Translations under genes and position numbers: made by a program
Shown: positions 19,555-29,591 of the stretch, in pieces
Numbering within the stretch: the first letter of the stretch is position 1
Layout: each line of letters opens with the position of its first letter
Notes under the pieces: model-generated
Database searches by the model: none
The model's input: only the letters and a program-made list of their open reading frames with translations
Told to the model about the DNA's origin: nothing
Assembly: GCA_900323505.1 (NCBI GenBank)
Contig: OOIN01000037.1
Span: forward strand, 310,001-374,000
From: Ustilago trichophora
Taxonomy: Eukaryota > Basidiomycota > Ustilaginomycetes > Ustilaginales > Ustilaginaceae
Length of the DNA: 64,000 nt
Direction of reading: 5' to 3'

Positions 19555-20759
19555 GCTTGGCTTTGACGATTTCCGTCAGCAAAACGAAGCGCACGTGTTG
19601 GCAGATACGATCTTCAAGATGCTTTACAGATATTGAACCGACGACCAAGTCCCACTGCCCCTGCAGCTCTTGAAATGGGCAGGACAGCAGCGAGACGACG
19701 AGAGAAAGTCATGCGTGCAGCACTTTGGCGTCAATCTGGTGTAGCTGTAAGTTAATCGATCAGAGCGACTATGGTCCGACATCCGGCTGTGCTTTCAAAA
19801 AGGTGGGATGAATACAAGTGTGTGCTGTGCTGTCTTGTGTTTTGCATGTCCACGACTCTGCAATTTGAGCGGAGCACCTCGGAATACAAACACCACACGC
19901 ATGCCTTGCAGCTTGAATCAATACAAAATAGACACGTACACACACAAACAGCCGATCCGGAACCCTTTCTCCGCACCAAAATCACACAGTCCAATAAGGG
20001 TGATCTGTCAACAAGCTATAGCTACTCTGTCCTAACTGCATTGCCTCCTAGATCATGCTGTCTCTTTCAGAGTCGTAGCGACAACATCATCACTGTATGG
20101 ATAAGAGCGTCACCATTCGAGTGGGATAGTTTAAGACAAGTAGGGATGAGCATGTGGTGGATATGTGGGGGAACCGCTCAAAATCCGCGCATTATTGTCG
20201 TTTAGCTAGCCGAGATCGTTCTTGACAAGCCGGCAATCGCGTCGTCGTTGAAAGCCGTAATCACCGAGAGTACAGTACAGCTCACCAAAAAAGGGGTTGC
20301 AACAAGCTTCTTGAGAAACATTCCTTTGCAGTCTGCCTACATCGTGGTACCTACGCTACTCCAACCTAACTTAGTCGCAGCATGTGCCTCCCGGCGTCTT
20401 GACTCCCGGTATGCTATCCCGCGCTTGAACCGTTCTTCACATCAGCTTTTTAGAGTTCCCAAAAAATGAACCGCTCAAACACCCTGTATCTAAACCATTG
20501 AACCTCACACAGACTTTGTCACAGGCCCATGTCACTTTGATTGACAGGTCAAAGCAATAGGAATCTGCAGCCTTGAACAAGCCTTCACTCGCCGAGATTC
20601 ACAACCTTGACCGAAGACAATGAAAAATTAGACTGATCCAGTAGAGAGCTGCGATGCAGGCCTTTGTGCGTTGGGGGTATAATGTGATAGTGCGGCTCCA
20701 CTGCAATCCGAGACAAGAGCGAGTCTAAACTATGCTCAAGGCGAGACGGCGACCAAAGC

Positions 20760-23531
20760 CTACCTACGACTGGCAAGCTGTAGCGTCGGGTTCACCGTCC
20801 GTCGCTGGTTGGCAAGCCAGCTTCGTCCAGGGGCGTTCAAACCGGTCAACCCGGAAAGCGCCCGCACTCCGCCAGCCGCATATGACGCCGAGCTTGATCG
20901 CGCATACACGCCCCCCATACCACCCGACGCTCCTCCGCCGCCGCTCGGATTGCGTCCCGATTCGAGCTCTACCATGTAGCGTCGTCCCAGCTCCTGATAT
21001 GCCGACATCATGAGTCTCTGCTCGCGTTGCAAGTTGCGCACCTGGTCTCGCAACGTCCTTGCTTCTCGTTCGAGCGCCTCATTGTTGCCACCAACGTGGC
21101 CATCGAACGCAGATCCACTGCCCACCAGACTGCCAGCCGCTCCGGCTGCTGCGATGCTTCGGTCCTTTTCTTTGATCATCTTGTCCTGCTGCTTGATGAA
21201 TGTCTTGGCCTTGGCGAAGCGTTCTTGCAGTGCTTTCAGATCGCGTGTCGAGCTCATCGCTTCACTCTGCAAGCTGGCAACCATGTCTTCGACCTCCTTG
21301 GGCAAGCCTTTGCCCTTGAGACGCGTGCGCAGCTCGCCCAGCGTACGTTCGCGCTTGAGCGCTTCATCACGTTGGCCAATGCCCTCGGCTTGTAGGTCGA
21401 CCTTTTCCATGAGCAGCGCGTTGACCTGCGCCATATACATGCGATTCTGTTCGCTAACCGAACCAAGTTCCGTCTTGAGCTTCTTGACATGCGCTTCCAG
21501 CTCGTCCTTGTCTGCCTCCATGGATGCACGTAGCGAATGCAGGATATCCACCTGGTCCTTGTTGACCAGCGTCAAGTCCGACTTGGCCGCCGTGAGCTCT
21601 CGGGTCACCTGCTCGTTCTGCACTTCCAGTTCCGTTACTCGTCGCTTGGCCACATCCAGTTCCTCAACTACCTCGTTCAGTCGAAGTCGCAGTGCAAAGG
21701 CCGCCTCGGTACCATCACCCAAGTCCGACTTGCCGCTGCGAATGGCCTCGAGTTGATTTTGCAGCACCATCTTGTCACGATGCTCACGCAAGTAGTCGGC
21801 TTCGTATCGTGCTTTCATGCGCTGCGCATCTTCCAACAGATTCTCGAGCACGATCAGACGCGACTGATCTGCCTTGTTGGCTTTGGCGGCTTCAAGCTCG
21901 CGGGCCAGTTTGCGAACCTGAATCTTGAGATCGGTCATGGTTGTACCGCTGAGCGCATCCTCGAGCTCACCAGAGCGATCAAGAAGATCGTCATCTTCGA
22001 GATCATCGCCATTGTCGGCACTAGCTCTGCTGGCATCCGCTGCGACGAGACCGTCAACACCGTTGGCGGAAGCGTTCGAGTTGCGGCTCACCAGCTTCTT
22101 GCGCTGGGTACCGGAAGCGTCACCTCCGAGTTCAAGCTCCTTGATGCGTTCCTGGTAGAGCTCCATCTCTTCCTTCTCGGTAGCACGTTGGGCTTCGGAA
22201 GCCTTGAGTCGTGAAAGGATCTGCTCCTGCTCGTACTTGGAGGTCGCAAGGTCGCGCTGCAGGTTGGAAGACTTGGATTCGAGGTCGGCAATTTGCGATT
22301 TGTACGAGTCCATGAGCGGCTTGAAGGCAAATACGCGCTTGTACTCGTCTTCGAGCTTGGCATTGCGATCGACGAGTTCGGCATTCTGATCTTCGAGCGA
22401 CTTGAGCTGTCTTCGAATGTCAGCGCCTTCTTCGAGCTTCTTCTTGTACTTTTCGATGGCGTTCTCTGCTTTCTGAAGTCGTTCTGCCGCATGCCTGTAC
22501 TCCTCGATCTGATCCTTGAGCTTGGTCGCCTCTTCGGCACTTTTCTGGAGTTCCTCGATCTTGCGCTTGGTATCGTCCGCAGATTGAAGAAGCTTTTCGT
22601 TGTCGCTTTCCAGCTCAGCGACAGCGTCTTCGCTGCGACGAAGATCGTTTTTGAGCTTTTCGATCTCTTGGCGCATGAGGACGTCGGCCTGCTCGTTTCG
22701 TTCCTCCTCGACACGCTTCTTGTAAGCTTCGTGCGTAGATGTCAGCTCTTCCTTCTCGGTCTGTAGATCCTCAAACTGGTTCTTGACATCGCGATGTGTT
22801 TCCAGAAGAAGCAAGTAGGTCTTTTCAATGTCATCCTTTTCTGACTGCACGGCTTCCAGCTCGGCGGCAAGCTGAGCAGCAGATTTGCCTTGGTGCTTTG
22901 TGTCGATTGTGTCGGCATCGCCGGTAGCAAGCGAGGAGGCGACAGAGTCGTCTGCGGCAGACGCTGCTTGCTCCTCTTCTTGCCCTTGTCTGATGAAGGT
23001 CATGATGCGTTCGATTGACATCATGAGCTGATGCTGGTGTGTTTGGTCGAGCGTCTGGATGGCGCCGATGTGAGTCTCATTCTTCTCGCTCTGCACCGCG
23101 ATGCCGATAGCAAGAAGGCATAGCTTAGCGAGCTCGGCTGGATCGGCGGAGCGTGCGATGGCGTTGAGGTCGGGTGACGGAAGGGATGAAGGAGCACATT
23201 GCAAGCTCTCAGAGTAGAATTGCATCATGAGTTTGTAGAGTCGCTTGAGGGTGCCGATGGTGAGCACCCAGTTGTCCTTTGTGTCGCCAGCATGAGGGTT
23301 GCGGAAGAGGTCGGGGTCGATGTCGGAAAGGATTTGAAAGAGAGCGACACCATCTGACAGGTCTGTGGGCTTGCGCACGGTCTTGTTGGCGTCGGGAATG
23401 TCTGCAAGCACCGCTTGAGCCCACGCCAGGAAGGCATCGATTTCGGCATCTGGGAATGACGTCGCATTGGCGGAGGATGGTGAGCCCGCCGATGCGGGGA
23501 GTGAGGATGGAGAGCCCCGTGTTTCTGACAT
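20760..23531 (-). CDS. HOK1: Hook-family microtubule motor adaptor (Hok1-like)
   Basis: A 923-residue protein from the ATG at 23531; the open frame begins five codons earlier at a GTG, which is not used. Residues about 27-170 form the Hook N-terminal domain (a calponin-homology-like fold), with an AEIDAFLAWAQAV...DLSDGVALFQILSDIDPDLF core. Continuous coiled coil runs from about 205 to 840, with a short Ser/Asp-rich break near 500-540. A basic, Gly/Ser-rich C-terminus follows. In U. maydis and Aspergillus, Hook proteins link dynein and kinesin-3 to early endosomes, driving long-range motility in hyphae. Here that role is inferred from family membership. Single exon, divergent from the SIKE-like gene. 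Confidence 0.92.
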   Translation of the reverse strand: MSETRGSPSSLPASAGSPSSANATSFPDAEIDAFLAWAQAVLADIPDANKTVRKPTDLSDGVALFQILSDIDPDLFRNPHAGDTKDNWVLTIGTLKRLYKLMMQFYSESLQCAPSSLPSPDLNAIARSADPAELAKLCLLAIGIAVQSEKNETHIGAIQTLDQTHQHQLMMSIERIMTFIRQGQEEEQAASAADDSVASSLATGDADTIDTKHQGKSAAQLAAELEAVQSEKDDIEKTYLLLLETHRDVKNQFEDLQTEKEELTSTHEAYKKRVEEERNEQADVLMRQEIEKLKNDLRRSEDAVAELESDNEKLLQSADDTKRKIEELQKSAEEATKLKDQIEEYRHAAERLQKAENAIEKYKKKLEEGADIRRQLKSLEDQNAELVDRNAKLEDEYKRVFAFKPLMDSYKSQIADLESKSSNLQRDLATSKYEQEQILSRLKASEAQRATEKEEMELYQERIKELELGGDASGTQRKKLVSRNSNASANGVDGLVAADASRASADNGDDLEDDDLLDRSGELEDALSGTTMTDLKIQVRKLARELEAAKANKADQSRLIVLENLLEDAQRMKARYEADYLREHRDKMVLQNQLEAIRSGKSDLGDGTEAAFALRLRLNEVVEELDVAKRRVTELEVQNEQVTRELTAAKSDLTLVNKDQVDILHSLRASMEADKDELEAHVKKLKTELGSVSEQNRMYMAQVNALLMEKVDLQAEGIGQRDEALKRERTLGELRTRLKGKGLPKEVEDMVASLQSEAMSSTRDLKALQERFAKAKTFIKQQDKMIKEKDRSIAAAGAAGSLVGSGSAFDGHVGGNNEALEREARTLRDQVRNLQREQRLMMSAYQELGRRYMVELESGRNPSGGGGASGGMGGVYARSSSASYAAGGVRALSGLTGLNAPGRSWLANQRRTVNPTLQLASRR

Positions 23532-24327
23532 GATGGCTGTCAGCACTCTGTTGAGACGGTTGTGGTAGGGTGGGTGAAGGGATTCTAGCTAAGCATTGCT
23601 TGGTTCAGCTTGATCCTAGTGTAGGAGCCAAGCACAGCAAAAACTAGGATGATGGTCAGAAAACACGACTCTGAGCTGCTCTGAGGAGCATGCGTGTGCT
23701 ATCTTGTACCAGAGTATACTGTACTGTACAAAAGGTGCATGCGTGTGGTTGTGGGATGTGACTTTTCAAAGTGGAGTTGCTGCACCATCAAAGTGGGCCT
23801 GTCCTTGCGTGGCGGCATTTCAAAGTGTTGGTCTCTGGCTTGATTTCAGAATCGCGAGGCTTTCTGTATTCCATCACGTGAAATTGGAATACAATTTCGC
23901 CCCATGCGCTTGTGCAGTGATTCCCGATTCCCATCCCTTTCCACTTTGTCCAGCTCGGCGTTTTGACCATCCCATCCTCATCAACCCATTCCTTCCCTAT
24001 CGTCAGTCGAGCCAGCCCTCCTCACCTTCGCTCTGTACCTCTCATCGTTCCTAAAACACGCAAGTGGCGGTCTGCTCTGATCGTCTTTCGCATCAGCAAA
24101 AGTGGTGCTCCGATCTGTGACAACGAAACACGCCTTGCACAACCGGTTCGATCCAGATACAACTTCCACCTCCCATCCGATACGCGAGACAGCGACAGGC
24201 CAATAGGAACTCATCTGTAACGCTCCGTATATTAGCTAGTCGAAGGCAACCACAGAAAGCATCCTGAAACTCGTGCTGACAACCAACTGCGTCCAACTTC
24301 CACAGGTCGTGAGCCGTGGGCCAGAAC
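23532..24327. other. Divergent promoter, Hook adaptor / SIKE-like gene
   Basis: A 0.8 kb interval with two overlapping TACTGTA words (23717-23728). A CCAAT sequence lies near 24207 on the plus strand. A GGTTCGATCC string near 24145 resembles a tRNA T-loop but lacks a pairing stem. No gene is seen. Confidence 0.5.
23717..23728. promoter_or_regulatory. Overlapping TACTGTA words
   Basis: The sequence TATACTGTACTGTACA contains two TACTGTA copies sharing two bases (23717-23723 and 23722-23728), about 190 bp upstream of the Hook start codon. Regulatory meaning is inferred only from recurrence. Confidence 0.25.
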
Positions 24328-26328
24328 ATGACTATCATGGACGGCGACGACATGCAGAGGCTATGGTCTCTCATCGAGGACCTCACCAACCAACTTCAGG
24401 CCAACCGTCAACTCTGCGAATCTCTGCAACAGCAGGCAGACCAACTACGTGGCCAAGCCATTCACTCCGGAACCGGCTTTGCTTTACGCAGATTCAACAC
24501 CGACCTCTCCAAAGAAAAGTTCGAGTCCGAGCTAGAGGCGCTCAACGCCCATCTCGTCAAGGAGAATCTCAGTCTGTCTCATGAGAACAAGCAGCAAGCC
24601 GTCCTTCTCCGCGAGTACGAAAACACCCTCGAGACTGTCATGGCCAAGTTCCGAAGCTTCTCCCACTCTACCCAGCAGCACACCTTGCAACTCACACAAC
24701 ATTACGAGTCGCTTCTCGCCCAAACCACACACAACGCAGCAGAGCAGACGCTCGCCGCGGAGACCGCCTTCAGTGGCACACTCACTCATCTCGGCGGCCT
24801 AGTCAGGAGAGCAATGCAGTCCATGGATGGAGAAGTCAGCGACGACGAGGACGACGAAGACGAACATGGGAGGCCACCACGCAAGACCACGCGCGGCTGG
24901 ATACAGGATCCAAAATGGTACGGCTCGGGTGGATATACCGGCAAGACAACCGACCCTGTCGCTTTGCGTGCCGACGAAGCACTCGAACAGCTCACAGAAG
25001 AGGAAAGACTCAGGTTGGAGAATGATACCCTACGCGAGCTTCTCGGCCTCAAAGAGAAGAGTGATTCGCTACTTTCCAACACAGCTGGTGCCGAGGGCGC
25101 GTCTCAGCCCGGCGCAAACGCAACGCCTGCCAACAAGCCCATGTCGCCAGCTGAGCGACGTGCATCGCTCACTGTGGATGAAGCAGCCATCGCAGCAGAG
25201 GCGAGTGGGCAGCCACCATACAAAGCGCTACAAGTGTCTTGCACAACCCGACCTGGCGAGGAGAATACCGACAACGCAATTGCATCGCCATCACGCGCCT
25301 CTCCCAAGCTCATGCCGACCTTGGAACGCAAGGATCAGATCATCGAAGAAGCCATCCTCGCCGAAGATGAAAGCGAGACCGACCGTGGCCGTCGAGCTGG
25401 CGACTCCAGTCCCTCGATTGGATTCGACAAGGATACATCGATACCTTCCCCGACCTCTTCGCTGCCCGTCGTATTTGCCGCTGACGATGCCGACATCGCT
25501 CCATCATCGATCGAGGAGTTGCGTGCTGCCGCCAAGCAGACAGACGAAGCAGGCCAAGTGCACACAACGTTGCCTCCTCAGCCCGAGACCAACGCCGCGG
25601 TTAGCACGGATGCAGACGAAATCGCACCGATCGACGAGGTAGATCTGCCCAAGTCGGCAGGATCGGCAACGAGCATGGAACCCAACCTGCTTGCTGAAGC
25701 AGCGCCACCCGCCCTCGTCTCGACGGGCATCGAAGAAGGCGATGCAGTTTCGTCCAAGACCACCGTTACTTCGGCGTCCGGTATCGATGTGGCTGAGACG
25801 ACAACGGCGCCTTCGTCTTCCCTGAGTAGCCCTGCAGAGTCATCGGTGTCATCTGAGGATTCTTCATCATCAAAGGCTACGAGCGTTTCTTCGGCATCTG
25901 CAGGTGATACCGAGACTGTCGCGTCGAGAGAGGAAAGCGCACCTCCAGCCGAGAGCGCCGAAGGAGACTTCCAGCCCGTTGTCACATCCGCCGACGATGC
26001 TTCCAAATTGGAGGAAACAGAACTCGTCATCCCAGCAGAACCAGCAAAAGAAGACAACGAGGGTGTCTCACCAAAAGCAGCTGCCGAGACCCAACTGCCA
26101 ACAGACGCGCCAAAGGACACTGCAGCGGACAAGGACAAGTCAGAGACCAACGCAAGCGCTGTGGAGAAAAACGAGGAGGTGAAAGCGGTCAAAGACCCAC
26201 CTGCCACCCCCAATCAGGGCAAAAAGGACGGATCAGCATCTCCAAACAAAAAAGGCCGAGGCAATCGGGGTAAAGGCAACCGACATCACAAGTCCAACTC
26301 TTCCGCCTCCAACAAGAACTCTTCTTGA
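24328..26328 (+). CDS. SIKE/FGFR1OP2-type coiled-coil protein with long acidic tail
   Basis: A 666-residue protein from the ATG at 24328; the frame opens at a GTG four codons earlier, and a second ATG follows at 24337. Three segments match the SIKE1/FGFR1OP2 family in order. They are an HENKQQAVLLREYENTLETVMAKFRSF helix (split here: HENKQQAVLL then YENTLETVMAK, about 85-110), a GLVRRAMQSMDGE segment (157-169), and ERLRLENDTLRELLGL (226-241). In animals this small coiled-coil protein is a subunit of STRIPAK, the striatin-PP2A-GCKIII assembly; filamentous fungi have an equivalent called SCI1/SipE. Unlike the roughly 210-residue animal proteins, this one carries about 400 extra residues rich in Ser/Ala/Glu/Asp and a basic Gly/Asn/Lys end, probably disordered. 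Family call is by eye and fairly confident. Confidence 0.75.
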   Translation: MTIMDGDDMQRLWSLIEDLTNQLQANRQLCESLQQQADQLRGQAIHSGTGFALRRFNTDLSKEKFESELEALNAHLVKENLSLSHENKQQAVLLREYENTLETVMAKFRSFSHSTQQHTLQLTQHYESLLAQTTHNAAEQTLAAETAFSGTLTHLGGLVRRAMQSMDGEVSDDEDDEDEHGRPPRKTTRGWIQDPKWYGSGGYTGKTTDPVALRADEALEQLTEEERLRLENDTLRELLGLKEKSDSLLSNTAGAEGASQPGANATPANKPMSPAERRASLTVDEAAIAAEASGQPPYKALQVSCTTRPGEENTDNAIASPSRASPKLMPTLERKDQIIEEAILAEDESETDRGRRAGDSSPSIGFDKDTSIPSPTSSLPVVFAADDADIAPSSIEELRAAAKQTDEAGQVHTTLPPQPETNAAVSTDADEIAPIDEVDLPKSAGSATSMEPNLLAEAAPPALVSTGIEEGDAVSSKTTVTSASGIDVAETTTAPSSSLSSPAESSVSSEDSSSSKATSVSSASAGDTETVASREESAPPAESAEGDFQPVVTSADDASKLEETELVIPAEPAKEDNEGVSPKAAAETQLPTDAPKDTAADKDKSETNASAVEKNEEVKAVKDPPATPNQGKKDGSASPNKKGRGNRGKGNRHHKSNSSASNKNSS

Positions 26329-26696
26329 GTCCACCACTTGGTAGCAGTGTGTCTCAATGTATCGCCTTAATGCCTGGTCGATCGAAGGGTGCGATTATGT
26401 GTGTGTTGTGTGTAATTGTGTGTGATGTCTGAAGAGTTGATTTTGAGAAGAAGGTGAGGAGGCTTTTGGATCGTAGAAATCAGGGTTCGGAACGCGGATT
26501 TCTTCACAAGGTTGTGGCCACGCGAAGTTTATATGCGCACGAGCCTTGCTGCACTCTTGACATTTCTCACCATCACATCACCGTCGACATCTATCTTTCA
26601 TTCTCTCTCTTTTCAACCCTACTCACGACTGATCCACTGTCCTTATCTGTGCTCGTCAACCTCAGCATTGCACTGGACTCAGTCACAAAAGCGACG
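26329..26696. other. Intergenic spacer before TRS31
   Basis: This 368 bp spacer lies between two plus-strand genes. It has a TG-rich stretch near 26398-26425 and a TTATATG element near 26527 that may serve as a weak TATA. No gene is present. Confidence 0.45.
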
Positions 26697-27834
26697 ATGG
26701 CGACGACACCGCGAGTCTCACAACGCTTCTCGGTGCAAACCAACGCCTCTAACTCATCCTCCTCTTCCCATCCTTATCCCTATCAACCTTCCCAACCTGC
26801 AGCTGGCGATCCTGGATCCGCCACATCCTACTCTTTCGCCTCGAATAATGGTGGATTGCCACCGGCTTTCTCCTCAAGACGCACCTCGGCCGTTCTTTCC
26901 AGTTCGGCCAACTCTGCCCATCAAACAGCGATGATGTCTTCTTCTTCTTCTTTTTCTCCCACTTCTGCTTCGCATCCTCATCATCGCAACTCTAATCCTA
27001 TCCGACAGGCCTCCTCCACGTCATCTACCGTAGTGAGTGGTGGTGGTGTGGGGATCGGAGGCCGTTTCGCCTCGTTTGCTAGCACAACAACGCCTGTCGA
27101 GGAAGGAAACACCTCCCACACCTCCTCGATCCACCCCAACAGCACCAACAATCGCCCAGGACCTGTACCAGACATCGTCGAACGTCCACGTGACAAAACA
27201 AGGCAGAACGAAGTCGCGCTATCCTCCCTCTCGTTTCTCTTTGCCGAAATCGTCAGCTACACCCAGAACCGTGTCACCGGAGTCACGGATCTGGAAAAGA
27301 GACTCAGTCTCATAGGATACACGATCGGTCAAAGGGTGCTCAACATGGCAATGCATCGACAAGAGATGACCAACAATCCTAAGAATCCAAAGAGAGAGAC
27401 GAGATTGTTGCCAACCTTGCTGTGGATCCATACCGGGTTTTGGAAGGCGGCGTTTGGTAAACCTGCCGATAGCTTGGAGAGGAGTACTGAAGCTGGTCGT
27501 GGTGATGAGTGTAAGTGTCCATCCTTTCGAATGTTTTTCTTTGGTAATGTTTTTAGACATGCTGACAAATGAATGATTTGGTGGTGATACAGATATGATC
27601 TCCACCAACATCCCTACGTTTGGTAGGAGCATCTGTGTTCCCAACGACATGTCTCAGCTATCGGTCGAGGCCATCACAGCCGGAATGGTGGAAGCCGCTT
27701 TGGACGGCTTAGGTCTCCCAGCAAGGGTGACAGCACATACAGTTGCCACGCCACAATTCCCAAATAGAACCACCATCTTGATCAAGCTCGATAAATCGGT
27801 CATGGATCGAGAGGATGCCCTTTCAGCCTCTTGA
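26697..27834 (+). CDS. TRS31: TRAPP complex subunit Trs31 (TRAPPC5), one intron
   Basis: Exon 1 is 26697-27510 and exon 2 is 27593-27834. The 82 nt intron starts GTAAGT, ends ATACAG and contains a CTGAC branch-like sequence at 27562-27566. The joint codon reads GAG-T|AT. The product is 351 residues. Residues 171-351 form the Bet3-fold TRAPP domain: NEVALSSLSFLFAEIV, RETRLLPTLLWIHTGFWKAAFGK, then in exon 2 INTY-like STNIPTFGRSICVPND and a C-terminal RTTILIKLDKSV. Trs31 is a core subunit of the TRAPP tethering complexes, activators of Rab1/Ypt1 on ER-Golgi membranes. The first 170 residues are a Ser/His/Pro-rich extension absent from animal and yeast orthologues of about 190-280 residues. Unspliced message would end in frame at 27572. 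Confidence 0.9.
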
Positions 27835-27912
27835 TCTCTCGAAACCACCCTTTCAGCAAATCACAAACTTAAGCCAGTGCGTGATTGTTATAAAATTGTA
27901 CAGCAACATGAT

Positions 27913-28950
27913 CTATGATGAAGAGGTTTTAGGAGGGACATACCATTTCGCCTGAACGAAGCGTCTCTGCATGTTGACCTCGCTCTTTCTATTCACGGCT
28001 GTTCTTCTGAGAGTTTCGACTTGTCCTTGCAATCCGACCTGACTGGCGAGCTTTTCGAGCTGTTCCTGTTTGAAAAAGTAGTTGAAGGTGTTGTCTCCTC
28101 TTCGGTACCAGTTGTGTTGTGGATCGTCTGTGAGGAGGCTAGGTTCTGCCCAGGCGGCGTCTTTTTTAGTGTGGTAACGGACCTGGCTGAGATCTCCGTA
28201 TGCGTAGTCTCTGAAGAGGATGTGGCCTCCGTTTGGCAACAGGTTGGCGAGGGAGGTTAGCACCGAGGCGTGGAGGTGTGGGGGGATGGCACTGAGGACA
28301 AAGATCAGAGAGATGGTGGTGATGTTTGGCCAAGAATCGTAAGGCGGCGTGGTGAGGTGGGATGAGAGGGAAGGGGTGTTGGGAGGAGAGGTGAGGTCAA
28401 AGACGAAAGCGTTTACTCGAGAAGGATCGTAGAGCGGATGAGAGCGAACCATGTCCACTGCTCGAGCGGAAAAGTCGCAACAATGCACTTTCAACCCTTC
28501 CTTAGCCTCCACCAAGGGATACAGCATGTTTCCAACCCCACACCCCACTTCCAACAGCACACTCTCTCCCGTATTCCCACCAAGATCTTCACTGATCATC
28601 TTTGTCTCCTCCTCCCTATCGTCCTCTGCATTCGTCGCCTTGGGCTTCACCCCATTCCCCGCATTGCTCTCACCCGCAGCAGGTGAAGAAGATCCCGCAA
28701 TCTGAGACCCGAACTCTCGACTGGTCCAATGACGATCTTTGAAGAATTTATCCTGGTGATTTTTGTAAAACTTGTCCCAGTTCTTGGCTGCCTCCTTGGA
28801 ATGCTTGGAGACGGTGAAGGTGGTTGCGGATCTACGGTTTTGAGAGAGGATGGTGGAGATGCTTGTTTCGACGTCGGGTTGGATCGGGAGTGATTCGTGA
28901 GGTGCCGATGTCGATGCTGGTTGGGGCTGGGGTGGTGTTGAATCTGTCAT
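27913..28950 (-). CDS. tRNA (m3C32) methyltransferase, METTL2/6/8 - Trm140 type
   Basis: A 345-residue class I methyltransferase from the ATG at 28950; the frame is open 34 codons further but only from a TTG. The family hallmark WDKFYKNHQDKFFKDRHW (58-75) precedes motif I, VLLEVGCGVGN (131-141). Later come the DFSARAVDMV acidic loop, FVLSAIPP, and LFRDYAYGDLSQVR with the RRGDNTFNYFF segment typical of METTL2/Trm140/Trm141. Such enzymes methylate C32 in the anticodon loop of Thr/Ser tRNAs using S-adenosylmethionine. Which tRNA set it serves cannot be read from sequence. It converges with TRS31 across only 78 bp. A TACAGTA word (28957-28963) sits immediately upstream of the start codon. Confidence 0.88.
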   Translation of the reverse strand: MTDSTPPQPQPASTSAPHESLPIQPDVETSISTILSQNRRSATTFTVSKHSKEAAKNWDKFYKNHQDKFFKDRHWTSREFGSQIAGSSSPAAGESNAGNGVKPKATNAEDDREEETKMISEDLGGNTGESVLLEVGCGVGNMLYPLVEAKEGLKVHCCDFSARAVDMVRSHPLYDPSRVNAFVFDLTSPPNTPSLSSHLTTPPYDSWPNITTISLIFVLSAIPPHLHASVLTSLANLLPNGGHILFRDYAYGDLSQVRYHTKKDAAWAEPSLLTDDPQHNWYRRGDNTFNYFFKQEQLEKLASQVGLQGQVETLRRTAVNRKSEVNMQRRFVQAKWYVPPKTSSS

Positions 28951-29591
28951 CGTGAGTACAGTAGATGTGATGTGATGGTTGAAGAGCGAGTGGGAGAAGA
29001 AGAAGGTTTCGGCGAATAAAGATTTTTTGAGGTCGAGAAGAAAAGGGTTCAAAGTGTGGAGGACCGACGGCCAAATTTTGACGAAAAGAAAAGAAAACGT
29101 GGCAGCAAACTGGTCTCACTGACAGCACAACGACCCTGAAGGCAATTACATCCCATCTAGACTCTGGAAAGGCAAGGCAAGACAGAAACCGTTCAAATGT
29201 CTCAAAGCAGATTGTCTGGACAGGTGATGCAATTAGTGCCCAGTGGAGGGTGTCAAGCCAGGGCTGATGCTAGAAATGCACAGTCCGCAAGTAGGATATA
29301 GCAAAAAAGAGAGGATGTAAGCCTCGTACTGTCCCAAAGAAAGCAAGCGTATATACAATGAAGTAGAAGTTTCCGGCGATTGCGGTCCGGTACAGCATGC
29401 GGGTTGCAGAGCTGTATGATGTTGGTCTCGTTTGACCAGAATCTGCCGTTTGCACTGATGCCCTAATGCGGTCCAATCTAGCAAGCCAGGCTGTGTCTCG
29501 AGGGTGTCAACATCCAGTGCTTATAGAGACATCTGCCCTTTGCGCACCTCTGCCGAACCCCCTGCCTTCAACCAGAGCAACCTGGGTTGGT
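28951..29591. other. Intergenic region between METTL-type gene and ARL5
   Basis: Both flanking genes are on the minus strand. This 641 bp region holds the methyltransferase leader and promoter and the ARL5 3' end. One TACAGTA word lies at 28957. No gene is supported. Confidence 0.5.

Larger units (their letters stand above)
18888..20759. other. Intergenic region upstream of INO1
   Basis: This 1.9 kb interval separates INO1 from the 3' end of the Hook gene, both on the minus strand. It holds the INO1 promoter, with a TATA-like element at 19183-19188, and four TACTGTA/TACAGTA words (19339, 19412, 19548, 20271). No coding frame or RNA gene is supported. Confidence 0.55.

Noticed and set aside
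24140..24160. GGTTCGATCC string resembling a tRNA T-loop
   Set aside because: Flanking bases cannot form the five-pair T stem, and no anticodon or acceptor arm is found.
28951..29052. N-terminal extension of the METTL-type methyltransferase
   Set aside because: Open only from a TTG; the ATG at 28950 gives a protein of normal family length.
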